The notes below the pieces were generated by a model. It made no database searches, was not told where the DNA came from, and saw nothing but the letters and a program-made list of their open reading frames with translations. A program made the translations under genes and the position numbers. A stretch of 47,201 bases of DNA from an uncultured Butyricicoccus sp. GTDB taxonomy: Bacteria > Bacillota > Clostridia > Oscillospirales > Butyricicoccaceae. The stretch lies in assembly GCA_910584935.1 (NCBI GenBank), contig CAJUDU010000015.1, positions 1 to 47,201 of the forward strand. The letters are read 5' to 3'. Positions 1-6,305 of this stretch are shown here, one piece after another (position 1 is the stretch's first letter; each line of letters starts with the position of its first letter).

Positions 1-22
1 GCTCATATTTGGTCAGCGCCAT
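1..22 (-). CDS. start of a leftward phage gene (partial, 7 codons)
   Basis: An ATG at 22 opens a leftward frame that runs off the left edge and reads MALTKYE. It directly follows the 102-residue gene in the same direction. An AAAGGA lies upstream but about 13 nt away, which is far for a ribosome binding site. Only the start is visible, so no function can be given. Confidence 0.35.
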
Positions 23-28
23 TTTTAT

Positions 29-337
29 CTAGCCGTCCTTTCGCGCAGTTGGTGTATCCGATTGGTGAAACTGTTGGGCGAACATCAAAGCCGGTCCTAC
101 ATACCAAAGGTACATAGGAAGTGTGCCGATATAGGTTTGACGGTAGTTGCTTCCAGGCTTTGTCCAGCTTTGCGCGAACGCACACCGCTGCGTTTCTGCC
201 AGCGCACGGAAGTCATGTTCTGACAGCCCCATAAATTCCGCAGCAACCTGTAATGGCATCTTTTTGGGGTATTTTTTGACCAATTGATTCAATTGGTCGA
301 TTTGTTCCAGAACAGGAGCAGGGATTGATAGTTCCAT
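29..337 (-). CDS. phage-associated hypothetical protein, possible HTH
   Basis: A 102-residue protein starting at ATG 337 behind a strong AAGGAGG site 5-6 nt upstream. Residues about 26-60 look like a helix-turn-helix (a QVAAEFMGLSEHDFRAL segment followed by basic and aromatic residues), as in small excisionase-like or MerR-type DNA-binding proteins. That reading is only by eye. It lies in the leftward early operon of the integrated element, downstream of the antirepressor and the small genes. I do not recognise a named family. Confidence 0.65.
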   Translation of the reverse strand: MELSIPAPVLEQIDQLNQLVKKYPKKMPLQVAAEFMGLSEHDFRALAETQRCAFAQSWTKPGSNYRQTYIGTLPMYLWYVGPALMFAQQFHQSDTPTARKDG

Positions 338-375
338 GTGTTTCCTCCTTAGATGATTTCATGCCAGTTTCCTTT

Positions 376-537
376 TTATAGTCGCATTAACGTTAGAAAC
401 AATACCGCATTTCCGGTAATGAAGCCGATCATACTAGCCCAAAATGTAACAGGGTCGTCTTCTTTTATGCGCCCAAGTGATGCCCAGTCTTCTTTTATGC
501 GCCCAAGTGATGCCCAGATTTCTTTCAGGAATGACAA
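376..537 (-). CDS. small membrane protein with an in-frame 30-bp duplication
   Basis: A 53-residue leftward frame starting at TTG 537, with an AGGGGG 6-7 nt upstream, overlapping the previous 44-codon gene by 13 nt. Residues about 8-17 and 18-27 are identical (WASLGRIKED twice), encoded by a perfect 30-bp tandem repeat. The C-terminal half (about 33-50) is a hydrophobic segment able to span the membrane once. The layout of a polar amphipathic N-terminus and one C-terminal span recalls small phage holin or haemolysin-like proteins, but no family match is claimed. The TTG start is inferred from the ribosome binding site. Confidence 0.5.
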   Translation of the reverse strand: MSFLKEIWASLGRIKEDWASLGRIKEDDPVTFWASMIGFITGNAVLFLTLMRL

Positions 538-659
538 GGCGTATCGCCCCCTTTTAAAACATCGAATTCGTTTGCGCGCTCAAGTATTTGAGGGCGCAGG
601 GCTGTCAGCCGCATAGAACTTGCAATGCAGTAAAGTTCTTCGGCAGATTCCTTGAGCAT
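525..659 (-). CDS. 44-residue phage hypothetical protein
   Basis: The leftward frame starts at ATG 659 behind a near-perfect AAGGAGGTGG, about 7 nt before the start. The product is 44 residues (begins MLKESAEELY, ends PCHS). It is mostly polar and helical with no transmembrane segment. It is the second-last in a run of tightly packed small genes in the leftward early operon, and its end overlaps the next small gene. Function unknown; the strong ribosome binding site is the main support. Confidence 0.55.
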   Translation of the reverse strand: MLKESAEELYCIASSMRLTALRPQILERANEFDVLKGGDTPCHS

Positions 660-676
660 TATGCACCACCTCCTTG

Positions 677-994
677 CTAGGAAACTACATCGGCGGGTGA
701 TGCGCCTGCTTTCAGTTTTTCCACTCGGCGCGTGAGTTGACGGATTTCGGATTCGTATCGCGAAATCAACACTTCCGGGCCCTGACTGCCAAGATCTTCG
801 CAGATCCCTCGCCGTTCCCGTGTTTCCAGCGCGGGGAATCGGTTTTGCTCCGCGACTGAATTTGCGATACTGACAAGCATACTAACTGTTCCGACTGTTG
901 CCGCCGTTGGGGTGGTTTCGCTTTTAAGCAGTTCCAGAGCGCAGGCAAGGCATTCGCTTTCTACCTGTTCTCGCAGGTCTGTAATCTTACTCAT
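677..994 (-). CDS. phage hypothetical protein with C-terminal coiled coil
   Basis: A 105-residue protein. The frame is open upstream to a GTG at 1012, but ATG 994 follows AAAGGAG at proper spacing and is preferred. The N-terminal part is helical with a small hydrophobic patch (about 40-52). Residues about 78-97 (an ISRYESEIRQLTRRVEKL stretch) look like a short coiled coil. It sits between the antirepressor and the 44-codon gene in the leftward operon. No known family recognised. Confidence 0.65.
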   Translation of the reverse strand: MSKITDLREQVESECLACALELLKSETTPTAATVGTVSMLVSIANSVAEQNRFPALETRERRGICEDLGSQGPEVLISRYESEIRQLTRRVEKLKAGASPADVVS

Positions 995-1008
995 ATTTTT
1001 TTCTCCTT

Positions 1009-1551
1009 TCACTGCGTCGGATCGGGTTCTGCAAGAAGCATTTGTTCAAACGGATTGGTGCGTACAAAGCCGTCTGGCAATTCAACGCCAAACTGTTCAC
1101 ACAGCATCAGCACCGCCCGTGAAATGGTTTCCGGCGGTTGACCGTTACTCTTCATTGTGGAACGGATTACAGTGATAAGCCGCGCCACACCTCCGGCAGA
1201 TTCCGCAGAAAGTAACTGGCTGTTCCTGTACGCGCCGGTTTTGCGAATGCTGGGCAATACTTCGCGTGTTACCCAGTGCTTGAATTTCTTTGCGGATGGC
1301 AGTTTGCTGGACAGGATAAGGGAGTACAAACCGCTTTCGTTGATAATGGTCATATTGCGGCTTTGACCTGACCCGCCAATTTGGCGGGTCAGCTTATCTT
1401 CATCATCAACATGATTGCGAATTGCTTTATCGGTATCTGAATACCCTAACGCTGTTGCTATATTTTTCCCAACAAACCACGGTTCGCCGTCAATTGTGAC
1501 AGTTCGCACCTGCCCAAATTCTTCATTCTTAAAAACCTGTAGTTCTTCCAT
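1009..1551 (-). CDS. Bro-N domain phage antirepressor
   Basis: A 180-residue protein. Residues 1-107 are a BRO family N-terminal domain: the segments DGEPWFVGKNIATALGY, NESGLYSLILSSKLPSAKKF and HWVTREVLPSIRKTGAY are the hallmarks of phage antirepressors. Known relatives bind DNA and counter the lysogenic repressor. Here the gene is in the early leftward operon facing the XRE repressor gene, the expected place for such a switch. Residues 108-180 are a variable C-terminal domain I do not recognise. The start at ATG 1551 is chosen over an upstream in-frame start at 1596 because AAAGGAG lies just before it and the upstream gene ends at 1593. Confidence 0.88.
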   Translation of the reverse strand: MEELQVFKNEEFGQVRTVTIDGEPWFVGKNIATALGYSDTDKAIRNHVDDEDKLTRQIGGSGQSRNMTIINESGLYSLILSSKLPSAKKFKHWVTREVLPSIRKTGAYRNSQLLSAESAGGVARLITVIRSTMKSNGQPPETISRAVLMLCEQFGVELPDGFVRTNPFEQMLLAEPDPTQ

Positions 1552-1592
1552 GTGCTCTCCTTTCGCTAATGGTGTGATTCTGACGTGTCCAG

Positions 1593-1745
1593 TCATTGCG
1601 CTGGGGCGGGTTCTGGAAGGTGCTCCGCAGTCGCGGCGGCGATTACGCCTTCTGCAAACCCTAGCAAATATTCTCTGCCGCTATCCGGCAGAATGCTAAC
1701 AGCTTCCATAAGTGCTAAGATGGTTTTTCTATCTTCTGCGTTCAC
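1593..1745 (-). CDS. 50-residue first gene of the leftward phage operon
   Basis: The leftward frame starts at GTG 1745, with GCGAGGTGA ending 5 nt upstream, and ends at a TGA at 1593. The product is acidic and helical (NAEDRKTILALMEAVSILPD near the start, a PEPAPAQ tail). It is the first gene after the leftward promoter at 1779-1807, so it should be among the first expressed when the repressor is lifted. It has the look of small helical phage proteins. No family recognised. Confidence 0.55.
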   Translation of the reverse strand: MNAEDRKTILALMEAVSILPDSGREYLLGFAEGVIAAATAEHLPEPAPAQ

Positions 1746-1765
1746 GTTTTTCACCTCGCTTTCAT

Positions 1766-1855
1766 TGACTACGTGATTATACTATCATAGCTATGTGGGA
1801 TTGTCAATAGATTTTTTAATTTTTTCTTGACTACGTGGGGTTTTGATGTTAAGAT
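1766..1855. promoter_or_regulatory. divergent phage promoters with three operator-like repeats
   Basis: Leftward promoter: -35 TTGACA (complement of 1802-1807), 17-bp spacer, -10 TAGTAT (complement of 1779-1784). Rightward promoter for the repressor: -35 TTGACT at 1827-1832, 17-bp spacer, -10 TAAGAT at 1850-1855. Three related sites of form CTAYGTGRK occur near 1769-1778, 1791-1799 and 1831-1840, in the same orientation. The first and third share TTGACTACGTG. One overlaps the leftward -10, one lies in its spacer and one overlaps the repressor's own -35. This layout fits repressor control of both directions. The binding itself is inferred. Confidence 0.7.
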
Positions 1856-1879
1856 AAATATGTTGAAAGGGTGATATAG

Positions 1880-2260
1880 ATGAAAGATCGTATCAAACGG
1901 CTGCGTAAAAAGCTTGGATTAAACCAAACAGAATTTGGTGCGAGAGTTGGAGTGAAAGGAAACACTATCGGAAATTACGAAATAGGACTTCGTTCGCCCT
2001 CTGAAGCTGTAATCGTATCTATTTGCCGCGAATTTAATGTAAACGAAGTATGGCTGCGTACTGGAGAAGGCGATGAAATGTTTATTCCCAAAACCACGTC
2101 CAGCGAGATATCCAGTTTTATAGGCGAAATTTTGCGTGGCGAACCGGATTTCCGACGACGATTTATCGCCGTATTGGCGCGTATGACGCCCGATGAGTGG
2201 AAACTGCTTGAGAAAAAAGCATTGGAGCTTGTTGAGGAATTAAAAAAGACCGATACGTAA
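1880..2260 (+). CDS. XRE/cI-like lysogeny repressor
   Basis: A 126-residue protein. Residues about 5-60 form a Cro/CI-type helix-turn-helix (IKRLRKKLGLNQTEFGARVG followed by a recognition-helix region and PSEAVIVSICREFNVN), ending with the WLRTGEGDEMF segment seen in many Firmicute phage repressors. The C-terminal half (about 70-126) is helical, probably for oligomerisation. There is no visible LexA/CI-type peptidase domain, so release may depend on the Bro-N antirepressor across the divergent promoter rather than on self-cleavage (inference). ATG 1880 follows AAAGGGTGA. The last codons form one arm of a hairpin. Confidence 0.88.
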   Translation: MKDRIKRLRKKLGLNQTEFGARVGVKGNTIGNYEIGLRSPSEAVIVSICREFNVNEVWLRTGEGDEMFIPKTTSSEISSFIGEILRGEPDFRRRFIAVLARMTPDEWKLLEKKALELVEELKKTDT

Positions 2261-2273
2261 CGCATCGGTCTTT
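2245..2273 (+). terminator. hairpin overlapping the repressor stop codon
   Basis: AAAGACCGAT at 2245-2254 pairs perfectly with ATCGGTCTTT at 2264-2273, with the TAA stop (2258-2260) in the loop. The run of T after it is short (TTTCAGGTTT), so this is a moderate terminator and may instead protect the mRNA 3' end. Confidence 0.5.
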
Positions 2274-2285
2274 CAGGTTTAACGG

Positions 2286-2396
2286 CTATCGCATTTCTAA
2301 AATGAAATAGTAGGTATTAATCACTTTTTCATCATCAATTCTATGCAGAGCTTGGATAATAAAATCAATTAGCTGCTTACGGGTTGTGGATGTCAT
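2286..2396 (-). CDS. 36-residue small protein
   Basis: The leftward frame starts at ATG 2396 with AAGGAGGGA 6 nt upstream and its own promoter behind it. The product is 36 residues (MTSTTRKQLIDFIIQALHRI then acidic/aromatic, ending FILEMR) and predicted to be two short helices. It converges on the repressor gene. Small proteins of this LIDFI..L..I.DE type are common in Firmicute mobile elements, but I know of no function. The strong promoter and ribosome binding site make it more than a chance frame. Confidence 0.55.
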   Translation of the reverse strand: MTSTTRKQLIDFIIQALHRIDDEKVINTYYFILEMR

Positions 2397-2420
2397 TGTA
2401 TCTCCCTCCTTTCGACATAT

Positions 2421-2449
2421 ATCTTACCGTAGCGGCGTATATTTTACAA
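2421..2449 (-). promoter_or_regulatory. promoter of the 36-residue gene
   Basis: On the minus strand, -35 TTGTAA (complement of 2444-2449), a 17-bp spacer and -10 TAAGAT (complement of 2421-2426), about 25 bp before the ATG at 2396. Confidence 0.5.
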
Positions 2450-2508
2450 GTCTGTAATTTATATTAAATTCCAGCTATGCTAAAAGGTTAGGGCAAAATA
2501 AAGAAAAT

Positions 2509-2534
2509 CCCGATGTCGGGAATCCCCGCATCGG
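2509..2534. repeat. stem-loop with U-rich flank on the minus strand
   Basis: CCGATG (2510-2515) pairs with CATCGG (2529-2534). Inside, CGGG (2517-2520) pairs with CCCG (2525-2528), leaving one bulged T. Read leftward it is followed by a T-rich run, so it could terminate leftward transcription. It is the first of three hairpins between the 36-residue gene and the recombinase. Confidence 0.45.
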
Positions 2535-2585
2535 AAATAAGCAAACAAATAACCAAACTTTAAACTAACAAATAAGCAAAATAAA

Positions 2586-2621
2586 AAATCCCGCTCGGTG
2601 TTGGCGCGCCAAACGGGATTT
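2586..2621. repeat. stem-loop enclosing a 12-bp GC palindrome
   Basis: AAATCCCG (2586-2593) pairs with CGGGATTT (2614-2621). The enclosed loop contains the perfect palindrome TTGGCGCGCCAA (2601-2612). The stretch is otherwise AT-rich and has no gene. It may be a terminator or a binding site. Confidence 0.45.
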
Positions 2622-2623
2622 AC

Positions 2624-2668
2624 AAGGGATGATAAACTTTACCCAGTCCTATCATCCCTTTTATTTTA
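2624..2668 (+). terminator. terminator-like hairpin before the recombinase
   Basis: AAGGGATGATA (2624-2634) pairs perfectly with TATCATCCCTT (2650-2660), 11 bp with a 15-nt loop, followed by TTATTTTATA. It insulates the recombinase from upstream transcription. Between it and the recombinase start (2669-2760) there is an AGGAGG at 2721-2726 about 35 nt upstream of the ATG, with no convincing small gene using it. Confidence 0.55.
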
Positions 2669-2760
2669 TACGATATCTTAGGGAAAGTCTACCCCTTTGA
2701 TAAAAAACATACGATAAAATAGGAGGAAGCCACTTTATAAACAGGTGTGCGAATGAAGCA

Positions 2761-4239
2761 ATGAAAAATGAAATTATCCCTTATCAAGCAGCGCTTTATG
2801 TGCGCGTTTCTACACAGGAACAGGCAAATGAAGGTTATTCCATTCAGGCACAGTTAGAACGGTTACGCGCTTATTGTGTTGCGCGCGGCTGGGCGATCGC
2901 GAACGAATACGTAGATCCAGGATATTCTGGTGCAAAGTTAGAGCGCCCCGCAATTCAAAAGTTGATCTATGATATTGTTCATAAGAAAAAATATGTTGAC
3001 ATTGTTGTAGTTTTCAAGTTAGACCGATTAAGCCGCAGCCAAAAAGATACATTATATCTGATTGAAGATGTATTTTTAAAAAATAACATTAACTTCATTT
3101 CTATGAATGAAAGTTTTGACACCACAACGCCTTATGGTGTTGCAATGATCGGCATACTATCTGCCTTTGCTCAGCTTGAGCGCGAAAATATCAAATTGCG
3201 TACACAAATTGGTCTTCAGGAGCGTGCAAAAGATGGTTTCTGGCGCGGTGGTGCGCATACGCCTATCGGATATAAATATGATCGCCAAAGCGGGATTATT
3301 AAAGCTGACCCATATGAAGCCACACAAATTCGTGAAATCTTTGATATGTTTGTGAATAAACATTACTCGGCTACTAAAATCGGAAAAATAATGGCGGAGC
3401 GCTACCCCGAACATGCTGGAACTTACATTGCGTCTGGCGATATCGTAAATATTCTCAAAAGAAGAACGTACATTGGAGATATCCCATGGAAAGGTGATTT
3501 TTATAAAGGGCGGCATGAGCCTTTGATTTCACAGGAACTGTTTAATGCCGCACAGAAACTTCTCGCGCAACGGAAGCCAGAAGGCTACGCTAACAGTTTC
3601 CGTGCAAACTTTTTGCTCACCGGAATAATCTGGTGCGCACGTTGTGGCGCTCGGTATTATGCCGTTGGTGCTTATCGTGGTTCTAAAAAGCTTCCCTGTT
3701 CTCAACGTAAAATGATACATGCGTATATGTGTTATTCCCGCTCTAAAACCGCGCCGCGCATGATTCGTGACCCGAACTGCAAAAACGATAAGTGGCCTAC
3801 CGAAAACCTTGACCAATATGTATTAAAAGAGTTGCGACGGTTGCGTTACGAACCAGACTATTTTCAGGAGATCGCCGCACAAAATCACCCAGAACCTATG
3901 ACAGGGCATTTAGAAATCAAAGCGCGCATCTTAGAAATCGAACAACAAATTGAAAAGCTATTGGATTTATATCAGCTGCAAAACATTCCATTTGAAATGG
4001 TATCCCAACGTTTGGAATCTATGACGCATGAACGGGAAGCATTAGAACAGCAACTTGACGATGAACAATCGGTCGGTAATGGCTTCATTTCTATTGATAC
4101 TGCGACTCAATTATTAAACAGCCTTGAAGAGGTCTTTCAAAATGGTTCTTTTGAGGAAAAACGCTATGTGATCCACACCCTCATCAAACGCATTGACTTA
4201 GATGGGAAAAACGTTAAAATCACATGGAATTTTGCATAA
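2761..4239 (+). CDS. large serine recombinase (integrase) of the element
   Basis: A 492-residue site-specific recombinase. The resolvase-type catalytic domain occupies about 10-160, with nucleophile Ser17 in ALYVRVST and the arginine-rich DRLSRS motif near residue 100. The recombinase domain is about 170-285 (GYKYD, PYEATQIREIFDMF, RRTYIGD). A zinc-ribbon region follows at about 290-345 (WCARCGARY plus later cysteines), then a coiled coil at about 380-430. The length fits integrases of phages and integrative elements. The gene ends about 20-30 bp from the broken feoB sequence, the usual position of an integrase beside its attachment site. ATG 2761 has only a weak ribosome binding site. Confidence 0.93.
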   Translation: MKNEIIPYQAALYVRVSTQEQANEGYSIQAQLERLRAYCVARGWAIANEYVDPGYSGAKLERPAIQKLIYDIVHKKKYVDIVVVFKLDRLSRSQKDTLYLIEDVFLKNNINFISMNESFDTTTPYGVAMIGILSAFAQLERENIKLRTQIGLQERAKDGFWRGGAHTPIGYKYDRQSGIIKADPYEATQIREIFDMFVNKHYSATKIGKIMAERYPEHAGTYIASGDIVNILKRRTYIGDIPWKGDFYKGRHEPLISQELFNAAQKLLAQRKPEGYANSFRANFLLTGIIWCARCGARYYAVGAYRGSKKLPCSQRKMIHAYMCYSRSKTAPRMIRDPNCKNDKWPTENLDQYVLKELRRLRYEPDYFQEIAAQNHPEPMTGHLEIKARILEIEQQIEKLLDLYQLQNIPFEMVSQRLESMTHEREALEQQLDDEQSVGNGFISIDTATQLLNSLEEVFQNGSFEEKRYVIHTLIKRIDLDGKNVKITWNFA

Positions 4240-5224
4240 TTTTGGTGCAACATTTTGAAGTTATGTCCGCAGATAATACATTCCAAACACCATCAATTAA
4301 CAAGCTATGCAGCCATGCTGGTGTATGGATTGCGATTAACCCAGCCTCGAAATATGCTGTGCAATGGAAAAATAATTTGGACAATGCTTCACTCGGATAA
4401 TTTGCGCCAATAATGGTGAGAAATAATATCCCTGCTAAAAGCAGCAGCATAATCGGAATACCAGTTTTCCGGCTAGTTAGTAAACGGTCAATTTTTCGAT
4501 CCCGGCTTTGTGCCGTATCTTCATATGACTGGATCACCATATTTGCAATTTCTTCTGCCCGTAGGACAATGGTTGCTGTATGGATTTCTGCCCGTTTTTC
4601 TTCTGAAATCCCTTCAGCAAACATACTGCGCGGATAGGGAAGGGGGACAGGACATGGCGCTTCATCGGCGTCAGCCATTTGGATCACGGCATCCAATAAT
4701 GTGGTTAAACCCTGCCCAGCACGTGCCGCACAGGGGATGACAGGAATCCCTAGCGCATTTTCCAAGGCAGGAATATCAATTACAATTCCTTTGCGTTTTG
4801 CTTCATCCATTAAGTTCAGGCAAAGGATTGTATATGGGCATAGCTGGGTTGTTTGTAATACCAAATTTAGGTTACGTTCCAAACAGGTTGCATCTGCGAC
4901 AACAACCGTACAATCTGCTTGCCCTTCTGTAATAAACTTGCGTGCAACTTCTTCCTCCGGCGATTTTGCGGAGAGTGAATAAGTACCTGGAAGATCGACG
5001 AAAATACACTGTTTTCCCTGATGCCTGGTAGCGCCATAAGCGCTTTCTACTGTTTTCCCAGTCCAATTCCCGGTGTGCTGGTTCATCCCAGTTAAAGCAT
5101 TAAATACTGTGCTTTTCCCTGTATTCGGATTGCCCAGCAACGCAATAATAATATCTCCCGGCTGTTTTTCCAGGCTTATCTGGTCACAGGCATGATGCCC
5201 TACGCTGCTTTTTGTCAGCCCCAA
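4220..5224 (-). pseudogene. feoB: FeoB ferrous iron transporter, cut by element insertion
   Basis: The first 334 codons of a protein normally about 600-800 residues. The N-terminal GTPase domain is intact: P-loop GNPNTGKST at 31-39, then DLPG, NLMD and IPCAA. A helical linker and the start of the membrane domain (IPIMLLLLAGILFLTIIGANYP, then LHSLLIDGVWNVLS) follow. After VLS the frame reads about 16 unrelated residues and stops at 4220. The Gate and core membrane segments are missing, so it should not transport iron. The start is TTG 5224, one base after the feoA stop, with GAGGTGG upstream, implying translational coupling. The remaining 3' part is expected beyond the left end of the element. 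Confidence 0.88.
4250..4272. other. right element/chromosome junction (attR region) in feoB
   Basis: feoB-like coding sequence is clear down to codons for VLS at 4271-4279. To the left the frame gives residues unlike any FeoB, and the recombinase ends at 4239. The crossover should lie roughly at 4250-4272. Serine-integrase cores are only 2-3 bp, so the exact point cannot be set without the other end or an uninterrupted feoB. Confidence 0.65.
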
Positions 5225-5225
5225 C

Positions 5226-5450
5226 TTATACCACCTCGATTTTGCGGCTGTCGCTGCCGCGCAAAGCAATTACAGCGCCGCGAATCAGGAAAGCTGTTGG
5301 GTCACCAGCAGGGCTGCGGTTTAAGCATTGTACCTGTGTGCCTTCGATCAGACCAAGGTCAAGCAGGCGCTGTTTCATGATACCTGATAAATGTAGGCTT
5401 TTGATGCAGGCTGTGCTGCCAGGACGCAGTTGGGATAATGCTTTATTCAT
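5226..5450 (-). CDS. feoA: FeoA, iron transport accessory protein
   Basis: A 74-residue SH3-like protein with the family pattern: LRPGSTACIKSL near the start, MKQRLLDLGLIEGTQVQCL in the middle and DPTAFLIRGAVIALR near the end. FeoA is cytoplasmic and supports FeoB activity. Start ATG 5450 is preferred to an upstream in-frame TTG because GCGAGG precedes it. The stop is 1 nt from the feoB start, so the two are co-translated. An imperfect palindrome lies just upstream at 5475-5507. With feoB interrupted, FeoA may have no partner in this strain. Confidence 0.9.
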   Translation of the reverse strand: MNKALSQLRPGSTACIKSLHLSGIMKQRLLDLGLIEGTQVQCLNRSPAGDPTAFLIRGAVIALRGSDSRKIEVV

Positions 5451-5474
5451 AATTTTCAAACCTCGCAATACAAT

Positions 5475-5507
5475 TTAGTGTAGGGCAAAACTTTTGCCCG
5501 ATACTAA
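5475..5507. promoter_or_regulatory. 33-bp imperfect palindrome, candidate metal-regulator operator
   Basis: Arms TTAGT...GGGCAAAA and TTTTGCCC...ACTAA are symmetric about base 5491, with only a 3-bp block mismatched in each arm. It lies 25 bp upstream of the feoA start. A DtxR-family gene is 340 bp away, and such regulators bind long palindromes over iron-transport promoters, so this is a natural target. The inner GGGCAAAA/TTTTGCCC could also form an RNA hairpin. Confidence 0.6.
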
Positions 5508-5582
5508 CATGGTATGCAAAGGGGAAAGCCCGGTGCCTGTCCAGGGGCTTATGTAGCCGCCAAAATGGCGGCAAGGGCTTTT

Positions 5583-5735
5583 TTACATCATGTGTTCTTC
5601 CGCAAAGTTGTCAACCACACGCATTCCCATGCACCTGCGGTTGGCAACACGGAATTTTGCAATGCTTTCCGAGTCAAATTTTGCGCAAAGGCGCAGTTCT
5701 GGGTCAAGCCTAATACAAGTATCGCTTTCTGCCAT
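5583..5735 (-). CDS. 50-residue Cys-containing small protein upstream of feoA
   Basis: The leftward frame starts at ATG 5735 behind GGGGGTGAT at good spacing. The product is 50 residues with cysteines at 7, 17 and 35 (in TCIRL, RLCAKF and NRRCMG) and ends VVDNFAEEHMM. No membrane segment is seen. It lies in the same direction as feoAB, 285 bp upstream of feoA, and shares the gap with the palindrome. A hairpin (GCCGCCA/TGGCGGC, 5556-5572) follows the stop. I do not recognise the family. Its place suggests an iron- or redox-linked role, which is inference. Confidence 0.55.
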   Translation of the reverse strand: MAESDTCIRLDPELRLCAKFDSESIAKFRVANRRCMGMRVVDNFAEEHMM

Positions 5736-5845
5736 GGTTTATCACCCCCATGAAACAGTATGCCCGGATTTATGGTGTGCTTTCATGGGATTTTACAGCG
5801 AATTTAGATGATATTATTTTTATACAAAAGGGAGGCTTGTGATAT

Positions 5846-6298
5846 ATGCTTTCAGGGTTTCATACGCCATCTGGTTATCGGGATTGCGCACATAAAGAAT
5901 TAACAGAAGCCATGGAAGATTATTTGGAAATGATATGCCGCACAGAAAAGGATACCATCCGGATAGGGGAACTTGCTGCGGCTTTGCAGGTACGTCCTTC
6001 TTCAGCCACCCGTATGGCGCAAAAATTGGCGGAAAAAGGATTTTTAACTTATAATCGCTATGATGCGATAAAGTTGACAGAAGAAGGGCAGCAAGCTGGG
6101 CGGTATTTACTTTGGCGGCATGAAGTACTTATGGAATTTTTTTCATCTTTAACGAGCACAGTTTCGTTGGAGGAAGTTGAACAAATTGAGCATTTTCTTA
6201 GTGCCCATACCGTCCATGCACTTCACCACTTGACACAATATATACAGACCACTGGTTGGACAGAAAAAATGGCTCTGCCCAACCAGGCAGAGCCATGA
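5846..6298 (+). CDS. DtxR/IdeR/MntR-family metal-dependent repressor
   Basis: A 150-residue protein. A winged helix-turn-helix lies at about 18-85 (EDYLEMICR, IRIGELAAALQV, SSATRMAQKLAEKGFLTYNRY, LTEEG). A metal-binding and dimerisation domain follows at about 88-140, with HEVLMEFF and the later HFLSAHTVHALHHL helix supplying histidine and glutamate ligands. It lacks the C-terminal SH3 domain of DtxR, so it is closer to MntR-size proteins. It is divergent from feoAB and probably controls it through the palindrome at 5475-5507. ATG 5846 has GGGAGG upstream. The final codons overlap a perfect hairpin that serves as the metK terminator. Confidence 0.88.
   Translation: MLSGFHTPSGYRDCAHKELTEAMEDYLEMICRTEKDTIRIGELAAALQVRPSSATRMAQKLAEKGFLTYNRYDAIKLTEEGQQAGRYLLWRHEVLMEFFSSLTSTVSLEEVEQIEHFLSAHTVHALHHLTQYIQTTGWTEKMALPNQAEP
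6269..6296 (-). terminator. metK terminator embedded in the dtxR-like gene end
   Basis: ATGGCTCTGCC (6269-6279) pairs perfectly with GGCAGAGCCAT (6286-6296), loop CAACCA. On the minus strand it is followed by a run of T, giving a good intrinsic terminator for metK. The same bases encode the last ten residues of the DtxR-family protein on the plus strand. Confidence 0.8.
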
Positions 6299-6305
6299 AA
6301 ATGTT

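Noticed and set aside
455..520. Possible CRISPR-like repeat
   Set aside because: There are only two directly abutting 30-bp copies with no spacer, inside a reading frame. It is a tandem duplication, not an array.
353..616. 87-residue plus-strand frame across the tandem repeat
   Set aside because: It has no ribosome binding site and runs antisense to two better supported leftward small genes; its repeated peptide is a shadow of the 30-bp duplication.
4220..4270. Sequencing frameshift as the cause of the short FeoB
   Set aside because: The bases beyond the break do not resume FeoB in another frame; they run directly into the recombinase gene end, which fits insertion.
5514..5811. Two overlapping plus-strand frames between feoA and the DtxR-family gene
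   Set aside because: No ribosome binding sites; they are antisense to the 50-residue leftward gene, which has one.
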